Shown here: piece after piece, positions 26,049 to 34,425 of the stretch
How the letters are laid out: each line of letters starts with the position of its first letter
Position numbering within the stretch: the stretch's first letter is position 1
NCBI GenBank assembly: GCA_947166355.1
Contig: CAMVDX010000004.1
Location: 119,974-183,973, forward strand
Source of the DNA: an uncultured Treponema sp.
GTDB taxonomy: Bacteria; Spirochaetota; Spirochaetia; Treponematales; Treponemataceae
Direction: 5' to 3'
DNA length: 64,000 bases
The notes under the pieces: generated by a model
What the model was told of the DNA's origin: nothing
The model's input: only the letters and a program-made list of their open reading frames with translations
Database searches by the model: none
Position numbers and translations under genes: made by a program

Positions 26049-26899
26049 AAAAAATCAGTTCAGGCAGAAAAATCAACTGGCGTGAAGTCCTTCGAAAAAC
26101 ACCAGTATATCTCTTTCTAATCCTCGGCTCCCTCTTAATGATTTTCCCTTTCATCTGGATGATTCTTACATCCTTTAAAACTCACGCCGAAGCAATTATG
26201 TTCCCACCAAAGTTCTGGCCTGCAAGCTTTTCTTTTGTAAATTACCGCGAAGCCTTTTCTATGGCTCCCTTTGGTAAATATTTTATCAACTCCGTAATTG
26301 TAATGGTGTTTTCAGTTCTTACCACAACCACCACAACAATTCTCGGTGCCTTTGCTTTTTCTAAACTAAAATTCCCTGGCCGCAGTATAATCTTTTCAAT
26401 TCTGCTCAGTCTTATGATGATACCTTTTGAAATGTTAATCATCACTAACTATACAACAATCGTTAAACTCAAGCTTTACAACACAATCCCGGCACTTGTA
26501 ATGCCTTTTATTTCGAGCATCTTTTACACTTATATTTTAAAAAACTTTTTTGATACAATTTCAGACAGCCTATATTACTCAGCCCGCATTGATGGAGCAA
26601 GCAACTGGATTTATCTCTGGCGCATTATGGTTCCGATTGCAAAGCCTTCAATTTTCACGATTATTCTTTTGAATGCACTTTCATCATGGAACAGCTTTAT
26701 GTGGCCGCTTTACGTAACATCAGACGCAAAGAGCCGCACGCTGCCTTACGGCCTTCAGGTCTTTACAACCGAAGCCGCAAGTTATTCTGAATATTTAATG
26801 GCCGCCTCAACTATAGTCGTTCTGCCAATGATTATTCTTTTTATTCTTACAAGAAAATACATTGTGAACGGCGTAAGCACCGGCGGCCTGAAAGGGTAG
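26045..26899 (+). CDS. ABC sugar transporter permease (UgpE/MalG type)
   Basis: 284 residues, six transmembrane helices, EAA loop YYSARIDGASNWIYLWRIMVPIAKP, and a C-terminal RKYIVNGVSTGGLKG ending characteristic of the MalG/UgpE group. ATGA overlap with the upstream permease. Last gene of the transporter operon; a palindromic repeat follows the stop codon directly. Confidence 0.94.
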   Translation: MKKISSGRKINWREVLRKTPVYLFLILGSLLMIFPFIWMILTSFKTHAEAIMFPPKFWPASFSFVNYREAFSMAPFGKYFINSVIVMVFSVLTTTTTTILGAFAFSKLKFPGRSIIFSILLSLMMIPFEMLIITNYTTIVKLKLYNTIPALVMPFISSIFYTYILKNFFDTISDSLYYSARIDGASNWIYLWRIMVPIAKPSIFTIILLNALSSWNSFMWPLYVTSDAKSRTLPYGLQVFTTEAASYSEYLMAASTIVVLPMIILFILTRKYIVNGVSTGGLKG

Positions 26900-26971
26900 T
26901 GGATTGCTTCGCCTTCGGCTCGCAATGACAGAGTTCGTCATTGCGAGGAGCGCAGCGACGTGGCAATCCAT
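26900..26971. repeat. GTCATTGCGAG-type palindromic repeat pair
   Basis: GGATTGCTTCG...CGCAATGAC and the reverse GTCATTGCGAGGAGCGCAGC...GGCAATCCA face each other, giving a long hairpin between the convergent transporter operon and secreted-protein gene. Confidence 0.85.
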
Positions 26972-26974
26972 GGC

Positions 26975-28816
26975 TTACTCAACCTTTATATATTCAACAA
27001 CGGTCTTTTTGCCCTCTTTGTAAACTCCATTTGCAGGTAACAAAACAATCTCTGCGCCTTCAGAAAAATCAAATGCTTTTGTCTGACTTGTCCAATATGG
27101 ATCTTTTTTATTGCCATTAGCACGCAGCATTTTTTTTGTTTTCAAATCAATGCGGAAGAGGTGAGAGCCATCATCTTCCCATTCTGCTTCATTATTTTTA
27201 TTGTCGCGGATTTTTAAGTGTAATGGAGCATCAGTTGAGCTAACTTTTACTTCAAGAATATCACCTTCAAGTTTTTCAACTCTCCAGCCAAATTCTATGT
27301 ATTTTTCTTTTGCCCAGTTAATTGCATAGTCATCATCAAGCCATGAAGAAGCGGGCCATTTTTTTGATCCAAGCTTTGCACCATTCAAAACAATTCTTTC
27401 TGGCTGCTTTGCACCTTCTCCAGCTTTCAGCAAGCTAACTGATTTTACAATTGTTTTCTGATTTTCTATACCAGACTTAGTCCACCACAACCGAATTTCA
27501 ATTCTCTCAACACCTTTTGTAGAATCCCATTTTGCACCATTTGGATAAGACCAGCTGTATTCGCTTCCATCCAGATTGGCTTCCAAAACAGTTGGAGAAA
27601 TTGAATTATAACCAATATCACATCCTTCCTGTTTGAGTCTGATTTCATAAGGAAGCTTTGCTGATTCTGGATCTAATTCAATACGGACCTTTTCCCATCC
27701 TGTAAAGTCTATACCTTTTACATTCCAGCCTGCACATGCATCACAGTCCTTTTTTGGTAGAATCCATTCAACTTTTCCGCCATCATAAACATAAGCATTT
27801 CCACTACTTGAACCAAAATTAGCACCAAGTAATTTTAGGTTTTCATTAGAATGTTCTTTACCTTTCAAAAGCTGAATGCTTTTTACAACAGTCTTCTGCT
27901 CCTTTGTTCTTGGCTTTTCATTCCATGTTCGAATATCAATGGAATACCCTTTTGATTTGTCAGGTGTACCTGCATCTTCATTTTTATATGAATAGCCTTC
28001 ACCACTTAAATCAACTTCAAATACATTCTTTTCAACCTGATTATTAAAGGTATGGTAATTTTTACCTTCTCTTTCATTGAACGAAATATGTAACCCAGTT
28101 GCATCACTACTTTCAAGTTCAATACGAACTCTGTCATATTCAGACAGATCAATTCCCTCTAAGTTCCAGCCGGCATTACCATCCTGATATCCCTTTGGCC
28201 ATGTTATCTCATTGCCAATAATATGAGTCTGCCAGCAAGATGTTCCAAACTGAACTCCCAGTAATTCAAGATCTGAAGCATCAGGAATATCTTCTTTTTT
28301 TATAAGCTCCATGCTTTTAATTACTGTTTTGGACATATTTGCTTTTTTTGCTGAAAATCTAATCTCGTATCCTTCTTCTGGATCTGGATTTTTCATATCT
28401 CCATACCATCTGCCAGAACCATCAAAGAAAACATAACAGATACCGTCTTTTTCAAATGCAAATGTAGCGTCGCCTAAACTTGCCGGATTTGCCATTTCTA
28501 TACGCAAATCTTCTCTATCAGTGAATGCTGCAATTTCAATGCGGAGTGCACCATACTGACTCATATCAGTACCGCGAAGCTCCCATCCAAAATGAAGCCA
28601 ATCGTCACTTTTATCTTTATTCCAGATCAGTTCACCTTTAGAGTTAAGCTTTGCATCGTCCTGACACCATTCAAGACTTCCAAGTTCCACGCCCTCAATG
28701 GCAAATTTCTTTTTTGGATCCAGTTTGATGTTCTTGCTTTTACCATTTTTTGGTGCAGCAAAGCTTATAGCCATTACTGTAGATAAAACTAAAAATGTTG
28801 AAATTAGTTTTTTCAT
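26975..28816 (-). CDS. Secreted protein with four tandem beta-sandwich-like repeats
   Basis: 613 residues. Signal peptide of about 20 residues ending SFA before APKNG. The rest is four repeats of about 145 residues starting near 38, 183, 330 and 475. Each opens with a strand such as LLGVQFGTSCW, continues through W/Y-rich strands (GWNLEGIDLSEYDRVRIEL), and ends in the motif KTVVKSIQLLK. No catalytic motif is recognisable. The pattern resembles carbohydrate-binding or other jelly-roll modules; position next to a sugar importer suggests polysaccharide contact (inference). It shares style with the protein at 47053. Confidence 0.8.
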   Translation of the reverse strand: MKKLISTFLVLSTVMAISFAAPKNGKSKNIKLDPKKKFAIEGVELGSLEWCQDDAKLNSKGELIWNKDKSDDWLHFGWELRGTDMSQYGALRIEIAAFTDREDLRIEMANPASLGDATFAFEKDGICYVFFDGSGRWYGDMKNPDPEEGYEIRFSAKKANMSKTVIKSMELIKKEDIPDASDLELLGVQFGTSCWQTHIIGNEITWPKGYQDGNAGWNLEGIDLSEYDRVRIELESSDATGLHISFNEREGKNYHTFNNQVEKNVFEVDLSGEGYSYKNEDAGTPDKSKGYSIDIRTWNEKPRTKEQKTVVKSIQLLKGKEHSNENLKLLGANFGSSSGNAYVYDGGKVEWILPKKDCDACAGWNVKGIDFTGWEKVRIELDPESAKLPYEIRLKQEGCDIGYNSISPTVLEANLDGSEYSWSYPNGAKWDSTKGVERIEIRLWWTKSGIENQKTIVKSVSLLKAGEGAKQPERIVLNGAKLGSKKWPASSWLDDDYAINWAKEKYIEFGWRVEKLEGDILEVKVSSTDAPLHLKIRDNKNNEAEWEDDGSHLFRIDLKTKKMLRANGNKKDPYWTSQTKAFDFSEGAEIVLLPANGVYKEGKKTVVEYIKVE

Positions 28817-28923
28817 TAATATTTCTCCTTTATATCAGTTATGCAATTTTACATCTGAATAATTGATTTGTAGTGAGAAGAAAATAATCAAATTCTGATG
28901 ATTTTTTTCACCATTTTCTGTGA

Positions 28924-28952
28924 TGGAAATCTGGAAAAGTCCGTGATATAAT
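28924..28952 (+). promoter_or_regulatory. Predicted promoter of the two-component operon
   Basis: TGGAAA (28924-28929), 17-bp spacer, TATAAT (28947-28952), 8 nt before the ATG at 28961. Start of transcription would fall next to that ATG. Confidence 0.4.
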
Positions 28953-28960
28953 TAATAGAT

Positions 28961-30250
28961 ATGAAAAAATATTGTCATGCTGAACTTATTTTAAAAACTG
29001 ATTTTGATAGATTCCGAAACAAGTTCGGAATGACATTTTCCAGATTTGGAATGACATTTGTTAAACTCACATTTTTACTTTTACTCTTACTTATTGTTTC
29101 TTCCTGCAGTAAGAATCTTTCATCCGGCAAAAATCAGACAAAAACCAGCAAACTAACAGAACTCGGAACAACTGATTCAATTTTTCTAGAACAGATGTAC
29201 ATTACAGAAAGTCTGGATTTTGCCCTTTATAATGCCTGGCTTAGACTTGATCAGGCAATTTCAATAAATACAAGTGAAGAAACAATTACGGCAGCACAAA
29301 AAGACTTTCTTGACCAGCTGGAAAAAGAAAAAGGACTCAAAACTTACAAAATTGCAAACTCCATGTTTGGAATCCATAACCAGATTTCGGATATGGAAAA
29401 AGCCTGCAAAAATCAGGATGAACAGGAACTTTCCCGTCTTGTTACAGCCTTTTATATTTCCAAAGGTTTGATTTATCAGAAAAGCGGAACTGTTTTTATG
29501 CAGTTAATTATTTTGATGGGAATTCTGATTCTTATCGTAATGGTCCTCTTGTTTTTCTATCAGTTTACTTACGCAAGAAGAATTGAAGTTGAAAAAATTC
29601 TTAAGGCCACCAACAAAGGTCAGGAAGAAGAACGCCGCCGCATTGCCCTTGAACTTCATGATTCAGTTGCCCAGCAGATGCGCTATGTTTCAATTCTTGC
29701 AGAAAAAATTCAGGATCAGGAGCTTGCAAAAGAAATTAAGAAAAACCAGACCGAGTGTATAGAAAATATCCGTAACACATGTTACACACTTTCTTCAATA
29801 AATATGGATAAAGGAAACTTTCCACAGGCTTTGAAAAATGCAATTGATAATTTTCAAAAACGAACAGGCATTGAAACTTCACTTGTCATAACAGATGATG
29901 CAGATTTTGATTCGCTGCCACAAATAACTTTTCATCATCTTTTTAGAATTATCATGGAATTACTTTCAAATATTGAAAAACACAGCGGAGCAGGTGAAGT
30001 AACTCTTTTAATTCGCGGGCCTTCTGCAAATGAAAAACTAAAAGCTGGACTTTTGATTTTTATTTCGGATGATGGAAAGGGAATTGATTCAAAGATGCTG
30101 GAGGAAATGAACTCTCCAAAAATCACAAATATAAAAAATCTGCACTTCGGATTGCAGAATATAAAACTGCGCCTTAACGAAATCGGTGGTAGTATAAAAT
30201 TTATTTCAGAACCAGACGAAGGAACTGAAGTAGAAATTAAGATTGTTTAA
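28961..30250 (+). CDS. NarX/HPK7-type sensor histidine kinase
   Basis: 429 residues if started at 28961, or 399 from the ATG at 29051. The first 30 residues are translated from palindromic repeats (CHAEL, RNKFGMTF), so the later start is possible; however, TATAAT lies 8 nt before 28961 and no Shine-Dalgarno marks either. A hydrophobic stretch ending in IVSSC looks like a lipobox if the later start is used. A helical extracytoplasmic region, a second transmembrane helix (about 180-203), an HPK7 dimerisation motif (EEERRRIALELHDSVAQQ) and an HATPase with DDGKGID and GLQNIKLRL follow. Its partner is the response regulator 14 bp downstream. Confidence 0.88.
   Translation: MKKYCHAELILKTDFDRFRNKFGMTFSRFGMTFVKLTFLLLLLLIVSSCSKNLSSGKNQTKTSKLTELGTTDSIFLEQMYITESLDFALYNAWLRLDQAISINTSEETITAAQKDFLDQLEKEKGLKTYKIANSMFGIHNQISDMEKACKNQDEQELSRLVTAFYISKGLIYQKSGTVFMQLIILMGILILIVMVLLFFYQFTYARRIEVEKILKATNKGQEEERRRIALELHDSVAQQMRYVSILAEKIQDQELAKEIKKNQTECIENIRNTCYTLSSINMDKGNFPQALKNAIDNFQKRTGIETSLVITDDADFDSLPQITFHHLFRIIMELLSNIEKHSGAGEVTLLIRGPSANEKLKAGLLIFISDDGKGIDSKMLEEMNSPKITNIKNLHFGLQNIKLRLNEIGGSIKFISEPDEGTEVEIKIV
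28970..29036 (+). repeat. Palindromic repeats within the 5' end of the kinase gene
   Basis: ATTGTCATGCTGAACTT and GATTCCGAAACAAGTTCGGAATGAC, the same pair in the same order as at 53352-53425, here read as the first 30 codons of the kinase ORF. Confidence 0.7.
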
Positions 30251-30264
30251 GGAGACAACCTGTT

Positions 30265-30879
30265 ATGAATTTTATAATTATTGAAGACCACAACCTTGTA
30301 CGTCAGGGTGTAAGTAAAATAATTGAAGAAAAAAGTGATTTCCGCTGTTCAGGAACTTTTGCAACAGTTAGTGACTCAAAGAATTTTCTTTCAGATTACT
30401 GTAAAGCTGATTACCAGCCACTTATTTGCATAGTAGATATCAACCTTGGAGATGAAGACGGTCTTTCACTTATCCGCTTTATTAAAGAAAATTATCAGAA
30501 TATTTACTGCATCTGTTATTCCATGTTTAAGGGTGCGGGTATTGTTGAACAGGCAGTAAGGGCAGGTGCTGTAGGTTATGTTTCTAAAAATGCTGATTTA
30601 GAAGTTCTGCTACAGGCGATGGAAAAGGCTAGTACTGGCACTTTCTTTATGGAAGAAAGCCTTACATCTGATTATGTAATTTATACCAATCTTTTACAGA
30701 GTCTCACAAAAAGAGAAAAAGAACTGGCAGGATTATTTTTCCAGAATAAAAATGAAGAAGAAATTGCTAATCTTATGGGTATTACACCACGTGCAGTTGA
30801 TAATTATATGACAAGAATTCTTTCAAAACTTGCAGTAACAACTAAGAAAGATCTGATAAAAAAATTTGGTGATGTTTAA
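30265..30879 (+). CDS. NarL/LuxR-family response regulator
   Basis: 204 residues. Receiver (1-120) with IIEDHN acid pair, acceptor Asp in CIVDINLGDEDG, conserved Ser (CYSM) and Lys (VSKNAD). A C-terminal LuxR helix-turn-helix (about 145-200) has LTKREKELAGLFFQNKNEEEIA and RAVDNYMTRILSKL. It is phosphorylated by the kinase encoded 14 bp upstream (AAGGAG in the gap). The target may be the adjacent membrane protein gene (inference). Confidence 0.92.
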   Translation: MNFIIIEDHNLVRQGVSKIIEEKSDFRCSGTFATVSDSKNFLSDYCKADYQPLICIVDINLGDEDGLSLIRFIKENYQNIYCICYSMFKGAGIVEQAVRAGAVGYVSKNADLEVLLQAMEKASTGTFFMEESLTSDYVIYTNLLQSLTKREKELAGLFFQNKNEEEIANLMGITPRAVDNYMTRILSKLAVTTKKDLIKKFGDV

Positions 30880-30909
30880 AGCCAGCATTTTTTTTACCCT
30901 GGAGATATT

Positions 30910-31506
30910 ATGACATTTCAAAAATATTCAATAAAAACACAAATTATTCTCGGACTTTTTTTTACTGTTTGTAATATTCTTGTTACCTTTACAGCTCAAA
31001 GTTTTCAGTGTCCATTTTTTATGGATATGATTTTTGTGTATGTTGGAAGTTTTTTTGGAATTCCTTGCGGGCTTATTGTTGGACTTGGACATTCATTCTG
31101 GACCATTTTTTATCATCATAATTTTCTATACTCTTTCTACGGCATCTGCTGCATAACAGGCACTTTGCTGACAAAAGCTCTCGTAACACGACATGAAGAT
31201 TTTTCCTGGATTCGGTTATCTATTTTATTCTTTCTTTCAACGGTGATAATAAGTTTTGAAGGTTCTATTATTTATTCGTTTTTCTTTGCAGAAAGAGTAG
31301 GTGATAATGAAAATACAACAATTATGTTTTTAACTTATACTTTGATTATGCAGAATCTTGGTGTACAGTTGAGCGCCTTTCTTGCAAGACTGCCTGTAAA
31401 TCTTATTGATAAGGCTATTGCAGTATTCGGTGGATTCGGGATTTTTTGCGAAGTAAGGAAGATTTTAAAGTCGACAGGGGAAACTGATAATTCATCAGAT
31501 GATTAA
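30910..31506 (+). CDS. Integral membrane protein, ECF-transporter S-component-like
   Basis: 198 residues with five or six hydrophobic helices. The pattern FFMDMIFVYVGSFFGIPCGLIVGLGHSFWTIF, with small residues and a conserved acidic residue in a helix followed by a G-rich turn, is reminiscent of substrate-binding subunits of energy-coupling-factor vitamin transporters. No ATPase or EcfT is nearby. GGAG precedes the ATG. It is 30 bp after the response regulator and probably cotranscribed; a signal-transduction membrane input for the kinase is an alternative. Confidence 0.55.
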   Translation: MTFQKYSIKTQIILGLFFTVCNILVTFTAQSFQCPFFMDMIFVYVGSFFGIPCGLIVGLGHSFWTIFYHHNFLYSFYGICCITGTLLTKALVTRHEDFSWIRLSILFFLSTVIISFEGSIIYSFFFAERVGDNENTTIMFLTYTLIMQNLGVQLSAFLARLPVNLIDKAIAVFGGFGIFCEVRKILKSTGETDNSSDD

Positions 31507-31516
31507 GCCTTCTTTC

Positions 31517-32401
31517 CTAAAGATAATCTATAAACTCCGGATTTTCTTTTGTAAAAGATTCTGCGTCTTTTTTAAAATCAAGCCAGTTACCGGAAAATAA
31601 AAGTTTCATTCCCGGAAGCATAGAAAGCTCGCTTGGTGTTATGTAATCATAACTGAAATCTCTTTCGCAAAAATAAAGCGCAATTCGTGGAACGCAGGAA
31701 ATCAAAATATAACTGCAGAAGGTCGAACAGACAAAACGATCTTTTTCCTTAAAGCCTTTGAATGCACGGAGAGTCTTTTTTAAACTTGTCAGAAACTCTC
31801 GGTATTCATCAGGCAGCGGAAGCTTTGGAAGGCTTGGGATATTCATCTTTTTTTTGATGCAGTAAAGCGCAACAGGAAAGTTATGAAGAACTGCATATTT
31901 CACTTCTTTTGTTTCATAATAGCCGAGTGTTTTCTTTTTTGCAGCTTCGTATTCTTGAGCCGTTACTTTTATTGCGTAAGTATAGTGAAATGACTTTTTA
32001 GGATCACAAGTCTGCATGTATGCACATGAATCAGGATTACTGCATTGTTCTTTTTTAATATCATAGTCGCCACCGATTGTAAGTCCATAAAAATTATCTG
32101 ACAAATCAAAACCGATTGCAGCATGTGCCGCAGGGATTTTTGTGATGTTTGTGATATACTGTCCTTTTTTCAAAAGTTCTGCGGGCAGATTCGCTGTATA
32201 AACCGGATCATATAATCTGATAAAAATGTATTTATAATTTTCTTTTGGAAGTGCAAGTTTTTTTTCAACGTCTTTATTTTCTATTCCCATTGCTTCTGAA
32301 TGAAAATAATCGTAGATTTCTTTAAACTGTTCATAACTTTTTTCGAGCGATTTTAATTCTTTTTTCAGAAAGTCAATTGGAAGCCTGCTGTACTTTTTCA
32401 T
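31517..32401 (-). CDS. Putative permuted papain-fold (YiiX/NlpC-P60-like) protein
   Basis: 294 residues from the ATG at 32401. That start is chosen because TATAAT ends 6 nt upstream (32408-32413) and no Shine-Dalgarno supports the longer form from 32437. A coiled N-terminal helix (about 10-45) is followed by a domain with His in IPAAHAAIGFD and Cys in RFVCSTFCSYIL, the His-first, Cys-last order of circularly permuted NlpC/P60 enzymes. Further Cys residues (CSNPDSCAYMQTC) could bind metal. No signal peptide. Function is not established; a cysteine hydrolase is the leading guess. Confidence 0.55.
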   Translation of the reverse strand: MKKYSRLPIDFLKKELKSLEKSYEQFKEIYDYFHSEAMGIENKDVEKKLALPKENYKYIFIRLYDPVYTANLPAELLKKGQYITNITKIPAAHAAIGFDLSDNFYGLTIGGDYDIKKEQCSNPDSCAYMQTCDPKKSFHYTYAIKVTAQEYEAAKKKTLGYYETKEVKYAVLHNFPVALYCIKKKMNIPSLPKLPLPDEYREFLTSLKKTLRAFKGFKEKDRFVCSTFCSYILISCVPRIALYFCERDFSYDYITPSELSMLPGMKLLFSGNWLDFKKDAESFTKENPEFIDYL

Positions 32402-32556
32402 AATAAAATTATATATCAAGAAATTGTATAAATCCATAAATTGATTATAAATACTTTTCCTTTTTATTATTATTTTACACTATTATATTGCACAAAATCT
32501 ATTTACACATTTTATTCTTTCCATTATATTTTCTTTACAAATACAAAGGAGTCTTA

Positions 32557-33225
32557 ATGATGAACAGAAAACAGAAAATCTCATTTGCTTTAAATTGCTT
32601 GATTTTTGTCTTCACAGTTTTTGCAACTGTAAGCATGATGATTGGTTTTAATTTTATGAGTGGAGAAAAGGTTCTATCTTCTACAAGCTATAAAGCTTTT
32701 AAGTATTTTACAGTAGACTCAAATGTAATTGCGGGACTGGTTTCTCTTTGTTATATGATTTACCTCTGCCTCATGGCAAAAGGCCGAATCAAAGAAATGC
32801 CAAAGTTCATGTCATATTTAAAGCTTGCCTCAACAACAGGTGTAACTCTAACAATGATGGTTACAGTTTTCTTCCTTGCACCAAAAAGTACAACAACTTA
32901 CTTTGCATACTTTATGAACTCGAATTTCTTTATGCACTTTTTGACACCGCTTTTGTGTATAATTACTTTTGCTTTCTTTGAACCTGTAGAGTTTTCTTTT
33001 AAAAAGACTTTCTATGGAACCTGCTTTATGATTCTCTATGCACTTTACTACATTCCAAACATTTTACTTCATCTCGATAATGGAAAAGTTTTACCAGCTT
33101 ACGACTGGTATGGTTTTCTCTTCGGCGGTCTGAACACAATCTGGTTTGTTATTCCACTTTTACTGCTTATCACCTGGCTCTTTTCTATCTGCTTATGGTT
33201 TGTAAATAAGAAGTGTGCAAAATAG
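32557..33225 (+). CDS. Pr6Pr-like integral membrane protein
   Basis: 222 residues from the ATG at 32557, which has AAAGGAG upstream; the longer in-frame start at 32488 lacks one. Six transmembrane helices. The sequence FKYFTVDSNVIAGLVSLCYMIY carries the FTxxSN motif of Pr6Pr/FAR-17a-type membrane proteins, and a late HLDNGKVLPAYDW loop fits. Substrate and role are unknown. It is followed by a palindromic repeat. Confidence 0.65.
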   Translation: MMNRKQKISFALNCLIFVFTVFATVSMMIGFNFMSGEKVLSSTSYKAFKYFTVDSNVIAGLVSLCYMIYLCLMAKGRIKEMPKFMSYLKLASTTGVTLTMMVTVFFLAPKSTTTYFAYFMNSNFFMHFLTPLLCIITFAFFEPVEFSFKKTFYGTCFMILYALYYIPNILLHLDNGKVLPAYDWYGFLFGGLNTIWFVIPLLLLITWLFSICLWFVNKKCAK

Positions 33226-33226
33226 A

Positions 33227-33303
33227 TTGCCGTGTCGTTCGCTTTGCTCACTTCTCGCAATGACCACCGCCCAACGTCATTGCGAGCGCAGCGAAGCAAT
33301 CCA
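33227..33303. repeat. GTCATTGCGAG-type palindromic repeat pair
   Basis: TTCGCTTTGCTCACTTCTCGC...AATGAC is opposed to GTCATTGCGAGCGCAGCGAA...GCAATCC, between convergent genes. Confidence 0.8.
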
Positions 33304-33346
33304 TAAAAGGAAACTTCGCCGCACACACACCAAACACTTTTGTATT

Positions 33347-33904
33347 CTACATCAATTTTTTCTTCAGTTCCTTGATTTTTACAATGCTTCTTACAAAAAC
33401 GTATGTATAAAATACAAACATAACACTGAAAAATATTGAGAAAAATAAATTAATGGCAGAATTGTGAAAATCTCCATTAATAGCTCTTAAAAAATTTGGC
33501 ACAACAGCACAAAGGAAAATTGTAATAAGGGGCAGAAGCTTGCGTTGATGGATTTTCTGAAGCATCTGAAGCTTTGAGGCATTGTCTGTAAAAATCTCAT
33601 TATTGGCCTCACTGTCAGAAGTGCGAAGTTTTCTGAAGATTGAAAAACCATTTACAGACCAGAGGAATTCCCAGCCATTGTCTGCAAATATCTGTCGGTA
33701 TTCAGAATTTTTTGCTCCGTTTTCATTTGTAAAATCAATTCTGTAAATCATATCTTCAGCCTGACATTTTTCAAATTTGTAAAAGCCCGGAATTTTAAAG
33801 CCGGTAACCTTCCAGCCATTTTTATGCTGCTTTTCAAGAAAGTCTTCTTCTTCCTCATATTCAAAAAGTGTAAAAAGCTTAAAAATTGTTTTTGTATTTT
33901 TCAT
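33347..33904 (-). CDS. DUF2812 membrane protein
   Basis: 185 residues. The N-terminal soluble domain has FEYEEEEDFLEKQHKNGWKVTGF and YRIDFTNENG, typical of DUF2812, and two transmembrane helices follow (about 125-145 and 152-172). It lies 2 bp after a PadR regulator, a pairing common in Firmicutes-like genomes where PadR represses the membrane partner. Molecular function is unknown. Confidence 0.8.
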   Translation of the reverse strand: MKNTKTIFKLFTLFEYEEEEDFLEKQHKNGWKVTGFKIPGFYKFEKCQAEDMIYRIDFTNENGAKNSEYRQIFADNGWEFLWSVNGFSIFRKLRTSDSEANNEIFTDNASKLQMLQKIHQRKLLPLITIFLCAVVPNFLRAINGDFHNSAINLFFSIFFSVMFVFYTYVFVRSIVKIKELKKKLM

Positions 33905-33906
33905 AA

Positions 33907-34218
33907 TTAATTTTCTCCTATGTTCTTATAGAGTCTTTTGATTCTTGCAATCTCTAACTGCAAAACTTCTTTTCCAACTGGCGTGATTTTATAAAGCTTT
34001 CGTTTTTCTTCCTCCCGAACAAACTCAATCAAGCCATCCTTTTCCATTTTTCCCAAAGTTCCATACATTGTGCCCGGTCCAATTTCTACCTGCCCCTCAG
34101 TCATCTCATTTACCTTTTGAGTTATATTATAGCCGTGCATTTCCTGTTGAAGGCAAAAGAGAATGTAAAAGCCGGTTTCTGTCATTGGAACATAAACACG
34201 CTTAATTTTTGCATCCAT
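33907..34218 (-). CDS. PadR-family transcriptional repressor
   Basis: 103 residues from the ATG at 34218, with GGGAG upstream; a TTG 12 nt earlier is rejected. Winged-helix features: ETGFYILFCLQQEMHGYNI, EIGPGTMYGTLGKMEKDGLIE and RKLYKITPVGKEVLQLE. It probably autoregulates: dyad sequences overlap its own promoter at 34307-34335. Small PadR-s1 class proteins respond to phenolics, drugs or cell-envelope stress. Confidence 0.9.
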   Translation of the reverse strand: MDAKIKRVYVPMTETGFYILFCLQQEMHGYNITQKVNEMTEGQVEIGPGTMYGTLGKMEKDGLIEFVREEEKRKLYKITPVGKEVLQLEIARIKRLYKNIGEN

Positions 34219-34264
34219 TTCAACTCCCAAGTAAGCGAACCTGTCAGAGCCCGCTATAAGTATT

Positions 34265-34335
34265 GTATTTCGATATATCGCACCTCGCTATAGCGAAGTT
34301 AGATATAATATATCGCAGTGTGATATATATGTCAA
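34265..34335 (-). promoter_or_regulatory. PadR operon promoter with overlapping dyads
   Basis: Minus strand: consensus TTGACA (34330-34335), 17-bp spacer, TATATT (34307-34312). The spacer and surrounding DNA hold dyads (ATATATCGCA-GT-GTGATATATAT, CGATATATCG, CTCGCTATAGCGAAG), fit for repressor binding. The autoregulation is inference. Confidence 0.6.
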
Positions 34336-34425
34336 GTTTTTTTTAATATTATCTGCGGCCTGAAAGGGTAAAGAAAAAACAAAAATTCAGTTTCTTAATA
34401 GTAAATTCTATGGCATAATATAATA

